From assembly GCA_014653585.1 (NCBI GenBank), contig JACWEH010000003.1:1-64000 (forward strand): a DNA stretch of 64,000 bases, written 5' to 3'. The first letter of the stretch is position 1, and every line of letters begins with the position of its first letter. The position numbers and the translations under genes are program-made. The notes under the pieces were generated by a model, which did no database searches, was not told the origin of the DNA, and saw only the letters and a program-made list of their open reading frames with translations. Shown piece by piece: positions 1 through 8,052 of this stretch. The stretch is from Pelagibacterales bacterium SAG-MED38. GTDB lineage: Bacteria; Pseudomonadota; Alphaproteobacteria; Pelagibacterales; Pelagibacteraceae.

Positions 1-837
1 AAGAAAATCAATCACCTTTTTTACTTCATGATTTTTAACTAGTTTTTTTTCACTAATAAAATTGTCGTGATTTATGCCAAGACTATTAAGGTTTTTTTTA
101 ATTAAGATAAGCGCTTCATTAATTGATAATTCGGTAAGTTTTTCGGAAATATTATCAAAATTTTTTAAATCAATATCTTTATTGGAGTTCAAAATGTTTT
201 TTGCAAAATCGATTAGATAATCACCAGGGTATAAATCTTCATTATTGGGGAATGGTTCTTTTAAAGTGATTTCTCGCATTCTAAAGTAAACTGATTTTGT
301 AAAGTTAATAATTTGATTACCATAGTCATTTACATAATATTCTCTTGTAACTTTGTGATTATTAAACAATAGAATATTAGCGATTACATCACCTAAAATT
401 GCTCCTCTACAATGACCAACGTGCAGTGGTCCTGTAGGATTAGCAGAAACAAATTCTATTAGATAATTTTTCTTTTTATCTTTTTTATTAATTCCGTAAG
501 TTTTAAAGTTTTCAATAATTTCTTTAATGAAGTTAGTCCAAAAAATTGGTTTAAATTTTAAGTTAATAAAACCAGGTTTTACAATATTCGCTTCCTCAAT
601 ATAATCATCTTTTGTCTTAATTAATTTAGCGAGATCATCAGCTAAATCCATTGGTGACTTGTTATTAATTTTTGATAAAACCATTGCAACATTTGTTGAA
701 ATGTCAGAATTAAATTTTTTTGGAGGTAATTCTGTATTTATACCTTCTAAAGTATCTGGTAAAATTAATTCGCCCTTATCGGAAAGGTTCAAAATAATTA
801 TTTTAATTTTTTCTAAATATTGGTCAAAAATATTCAT
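1..837 (-). CDS. argS: Arginyl-tRNA synthetase, N-terminal part (cut by window edge)
   Basis: Class I aminoacyl-tRNA synthetase that charges tRNA-Arg in the cytoplasm. About 279 N-terminal residues lie in the window; the C-terminal catalytic and anticodon-binding parts lie beyond base 1. The N-terminal tRNA-recognition domain is followed near residue 130 by the HIGH-type ATP-binding signature in the context SANPTGPLHVGHCRGA, which is diagnostic of ArgS. The ATG at 835-837 overlaps the TGA stop of the upstream dgt gene by 4 bp, so the two are translationally coupled. The dgt-argS order is common in alphaproteobacteria. The family call is secure. Confidence 0.95.
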   Translation of the reverse strand, partial: MNIFDQYLEKIKIIILNLSDKGELILPDTLEGINTELPPKKFNSDISTNVAMVLSKINNKSPMDLADDLAKLIKTKDDYIEEANIVKPGFINLKFKPIFWTNFIKEIIENFKTYGINKKDKKKNYLIEFVSANPTGPLHVGHCRGAILGDVIANILLFNNHKVTREYYVNDYGNQIINFTKSVYFRMREITLKEPFPNNEDLYPGDYLIDFAKNILNSNKDIDLKNFDNISEKLTELSINEALILIKKNLNSLGINHDNFISEKKLVKNHEVKKVIDFL

Positions 838-1952
838 TTAAAATTCTTGTGAAGGTTGATTGCATATCTATCAGTCATTCCTGAAATAAAATCTGAAATA
901 GCTCTGTACTTATCTTTGGAAAGTTGTTTTTTTGAAATAAATTTTCTAGGATTTAATTTAATTTTTTTAAACAATCTTTTTACAATTAATTTACCCTTAT
1001 TATTTTTTTTAAGTACCTCCTTATTATTATACATTTTAATTTTTAAAAAGTATCTAATTTCATTATCAGAATTTTTAATATCATCGGAAAAATCAACTAT
1101 CAAAGAGGATGTTTTATTTATGTCTTTCAAATTTTTAATATTACTATCAACCAAATTTTTTTTTGTATTCTTAATTAAATCTTTTATCATTAAATCAATT
1201 GAGTCTCTTACAATTTGATATGTTGCAACTTTGTAATTTTGTTTATTTATTTTTCTTTTATATTTTTTGTAAATATCTTTAAAAAAATTAATTTCCATTA
1301 ATTCCTCTAATTTGAATAAATTTGCATTTATTCCATCTTGAATATCATGATTATTGTAAGCTATATCATCTGAAATGGCAGAAATTTGAGCTTCTATCGA
1401 TGGATAAGTATTAAAATTAATCATATTCTTAAATCTTTTAATCCCAATTAAGCTATCAACCAAATCTAAATCGTCTACTGGTCCATTATGTTTTAAAAGA
1501 CCCTCTAAAGTTTCAATGGATAAGTTTAACCCATTAAATTTCAGATACTTATTTTCTAAAAACATTACAATACGTAATGTTTGTAAGTTATGGTCAAAAC
1601 CTCCATGCTCTTCCATACATTCGTTTAAAGCATCCTCGCCTGCATGACCAAAAGGCGTATGTCCTAAATCATGTGCAAGACTTAAGGTTTCAGCTAAATC
1701 TTCATTTAAATTTAGGTATCGTGTTATAGATCTTGCTATTTGAGCAACTTCCATAGAATGAGTAATTCGAGTTCTATAGTGATCCCCTTCAGTATTCACA
1801 AATACCTGTGTTTTATGTTTTAGTCTTCTAAAGGAGGCACTGTGAATAATACGATCTCTATCCCTTTGAAACGGACTTCTATATTTTGTTACTGATTCTT
1901 TAAATATTCTACCTTTACTTTTAAATTGACCAATTGGTGAGTATTTTTTCAT
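834..1952 (-). CDS. dgt: dGTPase-like HD-domain triphosphohydrolase
   Basis: Predicted deoxynucleotide triphosphate triphosphohydrolase (dNTP to deoxynucleoside plus tripolyphosphate), acting in the cytoplasm on dNTP pools. At 372 residues it matches the shorter type 2 dGTPase-like family of alphaproteobacteria rather than the roughly 500-residue E. coli Dgt. Visible motifs are the N-terminal RSPFQRDRDRIIHSASFRRL, the first metal His in RITHSMEVAQ near residue 65, the HD pair in AHDLGHTPFGH near residues 92-101, and a later Asp in SDDIAYNNHDIQDG. It leads an operon with argS and is divergent from erpA with 50 bp between. Substrate preference cannot be read from sequence. Confidence 0.92.
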   Translation of the reverse strand: MKKYSPIGQFKSKGRIFKESVTKYRSPFQRDRDRIIHSASFRRLKHKTQVFVNTEGDHYRTRITHSMEVAQIARSITRYLNLNEDLAETLSLAHDLGHTPFGHAGEDALNECMEEHGGFDHNLQTLRIVMFLENKYLKFNGLNLSIETLEGLLKHNGPVDDLDLVDSLIGIKRFKNMINFNTYPSIEAQISAISDDIAYNNHDIQDGINANLFKLEELMEINFFKDIYKKYKRKINKQNYKVATYQIVRDSIDLMIKDLIKNTKKNLVDSNIKNLKDINKTSSLIVDFSDDIKNSDNEIRYFLKIKMYNNKEVLKKNNKGKLIVKRLFKKIKLNPRKFISKKQLSKDKYRAISDFISGMTDRYAINLHKNFK

Positions 1953-2002
1953 CCTTTAAAATAAAATTATAAGTATTATATTAGTAATACCAATGATCAC
2001 TG

Positions 2003-2320
2003 ATGATAAAAGAAATTAAATTTACTGAAAAAGCCCTTAAACAGATCAATGTTTTGCTATCAAAAAAAGATAAAGGATCTTTTTTTAGAATCGCTATTAA
2101 AGGTGGTGGTTGTTCAGGCTTCCAATATGAATTTACTTTTGACAACGAGAAAGCAACTGATGATTTAAATTATGAAAATATCTTGATAGATAAAACATCT
2201 GCTGATTTATTAAAAGGGTCGGAAATAGACTATGTTTCCGAATTAATTGGAGAACAATTCAAAATAACTAATCCACAAACCAAATCATCTTGTGGTTGTG
2301 GTGTTTCCTTTTCTCTTTAA
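2003..2320 (+). CDS. erpA: A-type iron-sulfur carrier protein (ErpA/IscA family)
   Basis: Small A-type carrier that passes Fe-S clusters to apoproteins in the cytoplasm. The 105-residue length and the three conserved cysteines (Cys37 in GGGCSGFQY, Cys97 and Cys99 in SCGCGVSF) match the HesB/IscA family fully. No isc or suf genes lie nearby, which fits ErpA better than IscA, but the subtype is inference. The TAA stop shares its last base with the ATG of xthA (TAATG), so the two form a translationally coupled pair. It is divergent from dgt. Confidence 0.93.
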   Translation: MIKEIKFTEKALKQINVLLSKKDKGSFFRIAIKGGGCSGFQYEFTFDNEKATDDLNYENILIDKTSADLLKGSEIDYVSELIGEQFKITNPQTKSSCGCGVSFSL

Positions 2321-3096
2321 TGATTATTTCCTCGTGGAATGTGAATTCTGTTCGAGCACGTATTAAAAACATCAAAAGTTATTTATTAAAATATAAACCT
2401 GATATTTTAATGATTCAGGAAATTAAGACAGAAGATGTAAATTTTCCATATGATGATTTTTCCTCAATGGATTATGAAAGTCATGTGTTTGGTCAAAAAA
2501 GCTATAATGGTGTTGCAATAATTTCAAAAAGAAAATTGAAGAATATCAAAACAGATTTAATCAAAGATAAGCTAAAACAATCAAGAATAATTTCAGCTGA
2601 ACTTGAACACAAAAAGAAAAACATTCAATTAATTAACATTTATACGCCAAATGGTAATCCTGTTGATACCGAAAAATATGATTACAAAAAAAAATGGCTT
2701 GATGATTTAATTAAACAATTAAAAGCTTTGACTAAAAAAAATCAAAATATAATTCTTGGTGGTGATTTTAACATTATTCCAGCAGCAGAAGATGTCTATA
2801 ATCCAAAAAGCTTTGAGGACGACGCTCTATTTAAATTAGAAATAAGAAAAAAATTAAGAGAAATGATTAATCTAGGTTTTAATGATGTTTATAGACATTT
2901 TAATGAAACTAAAGAAGGATATACTTTTTGGGATTACATGAGAGGTGCATGGCAAAAAAACAATGGAATGAGAATAGATCATTTTTTAGTTTCAAATTCT
3001 TTAATAGACCAAGTTAAAAGTATTAATATTAATAAAGATCCAAGGGACCGTGAAAAACCTTCAGACCATACCCCAATAGAAATTACTTTAGCTTAA
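2320..3096 (+). CDS. xthA: Exodeoxyribonuclease III family AP endonuclease
   Basis: Base-excision repair nuclease of the exonuclease-endonuclease-phosphatase fold. It is expected to cut abasic sites and remove 3' blocking groups. The frame is open back to 2290, but the ATG at 2320 is chosen because it gives the canonical start MIISSWNVNSVRARI and overlaps the erpA stop by one base. Motifs in order are IQEIKTED (catalytic Glu), an LINIYTPNG strand, GGDFNIIPAAEDVY (Asp and Asn), FWDYMRGAWQKNNGMRIDH and the C-terminal SDHTPI catalytic His. The length of 258 residues is normal. Downstream it converges on an unknown membrane gene. Confidence 0.93.
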   Translation: MIISSWNVNSVRARIKNIKSYLLKYKPDILMIQEIKTEDVNFPYDDFSSMDYESHVFGQKSYNGVAIISKRKLKNIKTDLIKDKLKQSRIISAELEHKKKNIQLINIYTPNGNPVDTEKYDYKKKWLDDLIKQLKALTKKNQNIILGGDFNIIPAAEDVYNPKSFEDDALFKLEIRKKLREMINLGFNDVYRHFNETKEGYTFWDYMRGAWQKNNGMRIDHFLVSNSLIDQVKSININKDPRDREKPSDHTPIEITLA

Positions 3097-3131
3097 AGAT
3101 TTTATTTTATTAACCAGCTTTTCATTAGATA

Positions 3132-3596
3132 CTATCTATGTTTTTTTTTCAAATCTTTTTTTAGATCTTCGTGGTCACCAACTACTGTGTGATATCTGCT
3201 TTTTGTGACATATTTTTCTAAAAAAGGAACTGCTAATAATGGAAGAAAACCACCTATAACAATTCCATATGCAGCACTTTTTAAATCTGGGTCAGCTAAA
3301 GCTGCTATAAAGTCTGCAATGATATGAGCTAAAACTATTCCAACGATACCAGCGATTGCACCATTAGAGAGAATTTTAAGAAATCTATTAATACTCCATC
3401 CAGTATAAAATCCAATTAAAGGTATTAATGTGTGAATAAAGCCAAAAGTTGCTCCTCTTAAAATGCTATGTTCTTCTATTAGTTCTTCCATAAAGTGAAG
3501 AAACTCTGGTAATTCATGTGAATGACCTTCTGCTGCTCTAACAAATGTAAAACCAAAAATACACATTGTTAAAGTTAAAAAACTTATTTTTTTCAT
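3132..3596 (-). CDS. Unknown His-rich membrane protein coupled to zur
   Basis: I do not recognise this 154-residue protein. An N-terminal hydrophobic stretch ending in VRAAEG looks like a signal peptide. It is followed by a short acidic, His-rich segment (GHSHELPEFLHFMEELIEEH) and then about three hydrophobic helices near residues 50-70, 76-97 and 106-125, with a basic C-terminal tail. Its ATG shares one base with the TAA stop of the zur-like gene (TAATG), so it is almost certainly co-translated with that regulator. The His/Glu-rich segment next to a zinc-type regulator suggests a role in metal handling, but this is inference only. Confidence 0.7.
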   Translation of the reverse strand: MKKISFLTLTMCIFGFTFVRAAEGHSHELPEFLHFMEELIEEHSILRGATFGFIHTLIPLIGFYTGWSINRFLKILSNGAIAGIVGIVLAHIIADFIAALADPDLKSAAYGIVIGGFLPLLAVPFLEKYVTKSRYHTVVGDHEDLKKDLKKKHR

Positions 3597-3961
3597 TAAT
3601 TACACTCCTTACAAGTAGTTAAAACTTCCATGTTAAATGTGTTAAAATCATATTTTTTTACGTTGTTTTTTTTAAACAAATTTTCAAAAAGACTAGATTT
3701 TAACTCCTCCGTGTCTCCACATTTTTTACATATGGCGATTGCTGTACTGTGATTTTTTGAATGTAAATGATTGCACAGCATAAAAGTTCTTGTTTGATTA
3801 GATTTATGAATTCGTTCTTCTTCTATTAGGCTATCAAGAGCTCTATAAACTGTCATTGGTTGTGTTTTTTTAACCTTTTGAAGCTTATCTAATATCTCAT
3901 AAGCAGTTAAATGATTTGAAGATTTTTTAATAATATTAAAGACTAATTCTTTATTTGACAT
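3596..3961 (-). CDS. zur: Fur-family transcriptional regulator, Zur-like
   Basis: Ferric-uptake-regulator family repressor of 121 residues. The N-terminal winged helix contains the recognition region PMTVYRALDSLIEE (residues 35-48). The C-terminal metal/dimer domain carries HLHSKNHSTAIAICKKC with the structural zinc pairs Cys78/Cys81 and Cys117/Cys120. Lack of the longer Fur C-terminus and the overall pattern favour Zur over Fur, but metal specificity is inferred. A TGTTA-N5-TAACA inverted repeat ends 3 bp upstream of its start codon (3964-3978) and resembles the alphaproteobacterial Zur box, which suggests autoregulation. The gene is coupled downstream to an unknown His-rich membrane protein. 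Confidence 0.85.
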   Translation of the reverse strand: MSNKELVFNIIKKSSNHLTAYEILDKLQKVKKTQPMTVYRALDSLIEEERIHKSNQTRTFMLCNHLHSKNHSTAIAICKKCGDTEELKSSLFENLFKKNNVKKYDFNTFNMEVLTTCKECN

Positions 3962-3963
3962 AT

Positions 3964-3978
3964 TGTTACGTTATAACA
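3964..3978. promoter_or_regulatory. Candidate Zur operator
   Basis: An inverted repeat TGTTA-N5-TAACA (TGTTACGTTATAACA on the + strand) lies between the divergent zur-like gene and the small membrane gene that starts at 4019. The minus-strand reading ATGTTATAACGTAACA is close to the alphaproteobacterial Zur-box pattern ATGTTATA-N-TATAACAT. The position right at the zur start and 40 bp upstream of the + strand gene suits a repressor of both. The match was judged by eye. Confidence 0.6.
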
Positions 3979-4018
3979 TCACAACAATAAGTCAAGAAAA
4001 ATGATATAGTATTTATCT

Positions 4019-4357
4019 ATGATTCTATTCATTGCTAAAGTTATTGGTGCTGCTCTAATTATTGCCTTTGCGAGCTGGTTATCTGGACAAAATCCGAAAT
4101 TAGCTGGATTTATTATAGCTCTTCCACTTGTATCGCTTATAGCTATCGCTTTTTCTTACTATGAGCATAATGATTTAGAAAAAACAATTCTTTTTACTAA
4201 GAGCATACTGGTGGCGGTACCTGTGAGTTATTTATTTTTTTTACCATTCTTTTTTTCAAAATCTTTAAATATGAATTTTTTTCTGATGTATGGTGCGGGA
4301 TTAGGTTTGTTGATTATCGGTTTTTTTATTCATAAATATATAACTAATTTTCTTTAA
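4019..4357 (+). CDS. Small integral membrane protein, DUF3147-like
   Basis: A 112-residue, very hydrophobic protein with about four membrane helices (near residues 3-20, 29-46, 61-80 and 88-107). The segment KLAGFIIALPLVSLIAIAFSYYEH resembles the DUF3147 family of small membrane proteins, whose function is unknown. It is divergent from the zur-like gene and shares the 57-bp intergenic region containing the candidate Zur operator, so metal-dependent expression is possible. No catalytic or transport motif is visible. Confidence 0.7.
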   Translation: MILFIAKVIGAALIIAFASWLSGQNPKLAGFIIALPLVSLIAIAFSYYEHNDLEKTILFTKSILVAVPVSYLFFLPFFFSKSLNMNFFLMYGAGLGLLIIGFFIHKYITNFL

Positions 4358-4403
4358 TACATTTAATCTCTAATAAACTCGTACAAATAATATTTAATAA
4401 AAG

Positions 4404-5846
4404 TTATTCTACTATTAAGGTATCTTTAGATCCGCCACCTTGAGAACTATTTACAATTGTGCTTCCTTTTCTAAGTGCAACTCTTGTCAGACCACCAGTT
4501 GTAACATAGCTTGTTTTACCACTTAAAACGAAAGGTCTTAAATCTAGATGTCTAGGTTCTATGTTTTTTTCAGTGATAGTTGGCGCTGTTGATAAAGTTT
4601 CTAAAGGTTGTGCAATATATTCCCTTGGATTTTTTTTAATTTTTTGTGCTACTTCTTCTCTCTCTTTTGTGGAAGCCTTAGGACCTATCATTATCCCATA
4701 CCCACCTGAAGCATTAGCTGGTTTTACAACTAATCTAGACATATTTTCTAATACATACTCTCTTTGTTTTTTGTCATGACACAAATAGGTTTCAACTTGA
4801 TTCAATGTAGGTTGCTCACCTAAATAATAAACAATCATCTTATTTACATATGAATAAACTACTTTATCATCAGCTACACCTGTCCCTATTGCATTAACAA
4901 TACCTACATTTTTTTTCAACCAGCATTTAAAAAGTCCTGGAACACCAATTAAAGAGTCTTTATTAAAGGCTTTAGGGTCTAAGAAATTATCATCTAGTCT
5001 TCTATAGATGCAGTCAACTTTTAAAGGACCTTTTACAGTTTTCATGTAAACCATATCGTTTTCTACAAAAAGATCTTTTCCCTCTACCAATGCAATACCC
5101 ATTTGCTCAGCTAAAAAAGAATGTTCAAAGTAAGCAGAATTATAAATACCTGGTGTTAATACTACCATGTGTGGATGAGCAGTTTTTTTAGGTATACATT
5201 CATTCATACAATTAAAAAGTTTGTTAGTATATTGATGTATTGATGCAACTTTATATCTAGTAAAAAGTTCAGGAAAGACATCTCTCATAACCATTCTGTT
5301 TTCAAGCATATACGAAACTCCTGAGGGTACCCTAAGATTATCCTCCAAAACTAAATAATCTCCATTTTTATTCCTAATTAAATCTACTCCAGATATATTT
5401 GCCCAAGATTTATATTTAGGTGAAAATCCTTCACATTCTTTAACATAATAGGGTGAATTAAAAATAATTTCTCTAGGTATGACATTATCTTTAAAAATTT
5501 TCTTTTGATTATAAACATCATCAATAAACAAGTTTAAGGCTTTAACTCTTTGTTTCAGACCTTTGGTTACTTTGTTCCATTGTGCTTTTGGTATAATTCT
5601 TGGAATTATATCTAGGGGCCATTTTTTTTCCTCCGCCCTATTGTTAGCAGCATAAACTCTAAAATTAATCCCTCTAGCACTTATTGTGCTTTGGCAATTT
5701 TTTTCAATTTCTTGAAGTTTATCTTTTCCGTATCTTTCTAAAATATTCGAAATTATAACCGCATGTTTTCGTAGTTTATTTTCACTAGTAAAATACCCAT
5801 CGTATGCTTTTGTAGCATTGTAGTTATCCCAGAGTTTCCCCGCCAT
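4404..5846 (-). CDS. Circularly permuted ATP-grasp protein (DUF404/DUF407 type)
   Basis: A 480-residue protein of the circularly permuted ATP-grasp type 2 family, predicted to make an amide or peptide bond in an unknown peptide-like product. Recognisable blocks are the N-terminal AYDGYF, RGINFRVYA, PLDIIPRIIPKAQW, the SGVDLIRNKNGDYLVLEDNLRVPSG block, TPGIYNSAYFEHSFLA, the CIYRRLDDNFLDP block, and the C-terminal VVKPANASGGYGIMIGP nucleotide-binding loop. In many proteobacteria this gene is clustered with Anbu, an alpha-E protein (DUF403) and a transglutaminase-like protease. Here only Anbu is adjacent, on the opposite strand with 105 bp between. The substrate is unknown. Confidence 0.88.
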   Translation of the reverse strand: MAGKLWDNYNATKAYDGYFTSENKLRKHAVIISNILERYGKDKLQEIEKNCQSTISARGINFRVYAANNRAEEKKWPLDIIPRIIPKAQWNKVTKGLKQRVKALNLFIDDVYNQKKIFKDNVIPREIIFNSPYYVKECEGFSPKYKSWANISGVDLIRNKNGDYLVLEDNLRVPSGVSYMLENRMVMRDVFPELFTRYKVASIHQYTNKLFNCMNECIPKKTAHPHMVVLTPGIYNSAYFEHSFLAEQMGIALVEGKDLFVENDMVYMKTVKGPLKVDCIYRRLDDNFLDPKAFNKDSLIGVPGLFKCWLKKNVGIVNAIGTGVADDKVVYSYVNKMIVYYLGEQPTLNQVETYLCHDKKQREYVLENMSRLVVKPANASGGYGIMIGPKASTKEREEVAQKIKKNPREYIAQPLETLSTAPTITEKNIEPRHLDLRPFVLSGKTSYVTTGGLTRVALRKGSTIVNSSQGGGSKDTLIVE

Positions 5847-5951
5847 ACAACAATTCTTTAATAATTAACCTAAATATTCAAATGCGTTATAGTTATATCA
5901 GATATGCTTGATTTTAAATATATGATAGATAAATAAGGTTTATTAATAGTT

Positions 5952-6680
5952 ATGACTTATTGTGTTGGTATTAAAGCTCAAGACGGAATTGTATTTGCAT
6001 CAGATTCTAGAACAAACGCTGGATTAGACAATGTTAACATTTATTCAAAAATGTTTGTTCATGATGTTGGTGATAGAAGTGTCATTATAGTTACTTCTGG
6101 AAACTTAGGCACATCTCAAGCAGTATATAAATCTATTGAAAATGATCTTAAAGGTGACAGTGGAACAAATTTAAATACTTGCAAAGATTTTGATCAAATA
6201 GCATCCTATATTGGATCATTAAATATTAAACATTCAGCCCCAAAAGGAATAAACACAGACACAGTTTTATTAGGTTCCTCTTTTTTACTTGGTGGTCAGA
6301 TCAAAGGTCAACCATTAGAATTGTACTTAATATATTCGCAAGGAAATTATATTAAGCCAGCTGATAGCAAACCTTATCTAGTTATTGGTGAAGTAAAATA
6401 CGGTAAACCTATTTTGGATAGAGTTATAAAACCAAGCGTATCTATTGGTGATGCATCAAGATGTGCTTTGATTTCAATGGACTCAACTTTAAAAAGTGAT
6501 TTAACAGTTGGCCCTCCTATTGATTTTGCTGTCTATAAAAAAGATGAATATAAAATTGCCTCACAAAAATGCTTAAATATTACTGATACTGAATATTCCA
6601 AGGTTTGTGATCAATGGTCGGATGGAATCTTTAAAATTTTTGACTCTTTTCCAAGATTTGATTGGGAAAACAATAAATAA
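5952..6680 (+). CDS. anbu: Anbu proteasome-type peptidase
   Basis: A 242-residue Ntn-hydrolase of the 20S proteasome beta-subunit fold, type Anbu (ancestral beta subunit). The start MTYCVGIKAQDGIVFASDSRTNAG is characteristic: after removal of Met1, Thr2 would be the nucleophile, with the conserved Asp in SDSRTNAG. There is no propeptide, as in other Anbu proteins. The block LGGQIKGQPLELYLIYSQGNYI and the C-terminal FDSFPRFDWENN are also typical of the family. It is divergent from the ATP-grasp gene with which Anbu normally clusters. Peptidase activity of Anbu has been hard to demonstrate in other organisms, so the physiological role remains open. Confidence 0.9.
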   Translation: MTYCVGIKAQDGIVFASDSRTNAGLDNVNIYSKMFVHDVGDRSVIIVTSGNLGTSQAVYKSIENDLKGDSGTNLNTCKDFDQIASYIGSLNIKHSAPKGINTDTVLLGSSFLLGGQIKGQPLELYLIYSQGNYIKPADSKPYLVIGEVKYGKPILDRVIKPSVSIGDASRCALISMDSTLKSDLTVGPPIDFAVYKKDEYKIASQKCLNITDTEYSKVCDQWSDGIFKIFDSFPRFDWENNK

Positions 6681-6698
6681 GATTATTTTTCCTATAAA

Positions 6699-6727
6699 CT
6701 GTAATAAATTCTTAACATAACTGAAAT
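6699..6727 (+). promoter_or_regulatory. Candidate PhoB box array upstream of the arsenate operon
   Basis: Three heptamers, CTGTAAT, TCTTAAC and CTGAAAT, follow each other with exactly 4 bp between them, which is the 11-bp period of PhoB-binding direct repeats. The same heptamer types (TTTTAAC, CTGTAAT) form the array upstream of pstS in this window. The array lies 22 bp upstream of the ATG at 6750, so only a short leader is possible if the first two heptamers act as the -35 substitute. The site was identified by eye and is unproven. Confidence 0.5.
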
Positions 6728-6749
6728 AATAACAACAAAAGGGGATTTT

Positions 6750-6971
6750 ATGTTTTTAAAAAAATATCTAAAGTGGATTAGTACGTTTTTAGTTTTAGTG
6801 GGAATACTTCTTACAAATTTAAATATATATCCGTTAAATATATATTTTCATGGATTAGGAGTTGTTGGATGGACTATCGCTGGATTTGTTAGCAAAGATA
6901 AAGCGATATTAACTAACTTTGGATTACAAATTCCATTGTTTGTAATTGGTATTTATAAAGTTATTTTTTAA
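6750..6971 (+). CDS. Small unknown membrane protein leading the arsenate operon
   Basis: A 73-residue hydrophobic protein with about three membrane segments (near residues 9-24, 30-46 and 54-71). I do not recognise a family with confidence. A strong Shine-Dalgarno AAGGGG (6739-6744) precedes the ATG, and the stop abuts the arsC start directly, so the two are one transcript. It is the first gene after the candidate Pho-box array. Function is unknown; a link to arsenate or phosphate handling is suggested only by position. Confidence 0.7.
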   Translation: MFLKKYLKWISTFLVLVGILLTNLNIYPLNIYFHGLGVVGWTIAGFVSKDKAILTNFGLQIPLFVIGIYKVIF

Positions 6972-7403
6972 ATGAAGAATATTTTGTTTGTATGCACAGG
7001 TAATTCAGCAAGAAGTATTATTGCTGAAAGTATAATAAATAATGAGTATGACGATATGTATAAGGGTTTTAGTGCCGGAAGTAATCCAACAGGAAAAATT
7101 AATGAAGATGTGAAGAATTATTTATTATCAAAACATTATGATCTTTCAAATTATAGATCTAAAAATTTTAATGAGTTCGTTAATAATCATATTAAAATGG
7201 ATTATGTGATTACAGTTTGTAATAATGCCAATAACGAAGTCTGCCCTATTTGGCCAAATAAAGATCAAATAATTCATTGGGATATAGAGGATCCTGTCAA
7301 ATTACTTGATGAAACAAACGACTTAAATAAAAAAGATGAAATAATAGAAAAAGTTTACAATAATATTCATAAAAGAATAAAGGAACTGCTTTATGAAAAA
7401 TAA
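6972..7403 (+). CDS. arsC: Arsenate reductase, thioredoxin-coupled type
   Basis: Cytoplasmic reductase of arsenate to arsenite, built on the low-molecular-weight tyrosine phosphatase fold (143 residues). The N-terminal P-loop FVCTGNSARSIIAE carries the CX5R motif (Cys8 to Arg14), and a later pair VCNNANNEVCP supplies the two cysteines needed for the thioredoxin-linked disulfide cascade. These make it ArsC rather than a protein phosphatase. It abuts the upstream membrane gene and overlaps aqpS by 11 bp. No arsR repressor is present in the operon, which would fit control by phosphate status instead of arsenite. Confidence 0.92.
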   Translation: MKNILFVCTGNSARSIIAESIINNEYDDMYKGFSAGSNPTGKINEDVKNYLLSKHYDLSNYRSKNFNEFVNNHIKMDYVITVCNNANNEVCPIWPNKDQIIHWDIEDPVKLLDETNDLNKKDEIIEKVYNNIHKRIKELLYEK

Positions 7404-8052
7404 AAGCCGCTATTTTCTTGCTGAATTATTAGGCAGTTGTTTTTTAGTAATGATTATTGTTGGTTCAGGTTTAATGGCTGAAAACTTAACTAATGATGTT
7501 GCTGTGATGTTAATAGCTAATACTATAGCAACAGGAGCAGGTTTATTTGTGCTTATTACAGTATTTGCTGATGTATCAGGAGCTCACTTTAATCCATTTG
7601 TAAGTATCGCAATGACAATAACAGGTAAATTAAAAAAGAAACTATTACCCTACTATATCATTGCTCAATTGGTTGGTTGCTTGATTGGTGTTGGTTTAGC
7701 TAATTTCTTTTTTGAACATGAAATTTATGAATTATCTACTAAGTCAAGAGATGGGATTTATATACTAACATCTGAAGTGATAGCAACATTAGGACTTATA
7801 GTGATAATTTTTGGTTCAATGAAGTCAGGTAAGATTACTGTTGCTGCTAGTGTTGGGCTTTATATTACTGCTGGTTATTGGTTTACTTCTTCAACTTCTT
7901 TTGCAAATCCAGCTGTTGCAATTGCTAGAACTTTTACAGATTCGTTTACTGGTATAAATTATTTAAATACTCCTTATTATATTATAGCTGAGCTTGTAGG
8001 AATGTTAATTGCTGTATTTATTGCTAAAAAGTTATTTTTAGAGAAAAATTGA
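7393..8052 (+). CDS. aqpS: Aquaglyceroporin-type channel, probable arsenite exit route
   Basis: A 219-residue major intrinsic protein with about six membrane helices. The two half-helix motifs are HFNPFVS (NPF in place of the first NPA) and FANPAVAIARTF (canonical second NPA). Position directly after arsC, with an 11-bp overlap, matches the arsenic operon type described in Sinorhizobium, in which arsenite made by ArsC leaves down its gradient through AqpS. A Shine-Dalgarno AGGA sits inside the arsC end. Solute specificity is inferred from context; a general glycerol or water channel is the alternative. Confidence 0.87.
   Translation: MKNKSRYFLAELLGSCFLVMIIVGSGLMAENLTNDVAVMLIANTIATGAGLFVLITVFADVSGAHFNPFVSIAMTITGKLKKKLLPYYIIAQLVGCLIGVGLANFFFEHEIYELSTKSRDGIYILTSEVIATLGLIVIIFGSMKSGKITVAASVGLYITAGYWFTSSTSFANPAVAIARTFTDSFTGINYLNTPYYIIAELVGMLIAVFIAKKLFLEKN

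Noticed and set aside
856..1218. Open frame of about 120 codons antisense to dgt, and many similar frames elsewhere
   Set aside because: These frames lie opposite conserved genes, are Leu/Ile/Phe/Ser-rich as expected from AT-rich antisense reading, and have no ribosome binding site or recognisable domain.
1973..1990. Inverted repeat GTATTA-N6-TAATAC in the dgt/erpA divergent promoter region
   Set aside because: Only 6-bp arms of AT-rich sequence and no match to a known iron or iron-sulfur regulator motif; it may be chance or part of promoter elements.
5847..5951. Divergent region between the ATP-grasp gene and Anbu
   Set aside because: Checked for inverted or direct repeats that could mark shared control; nothing convincing was found.
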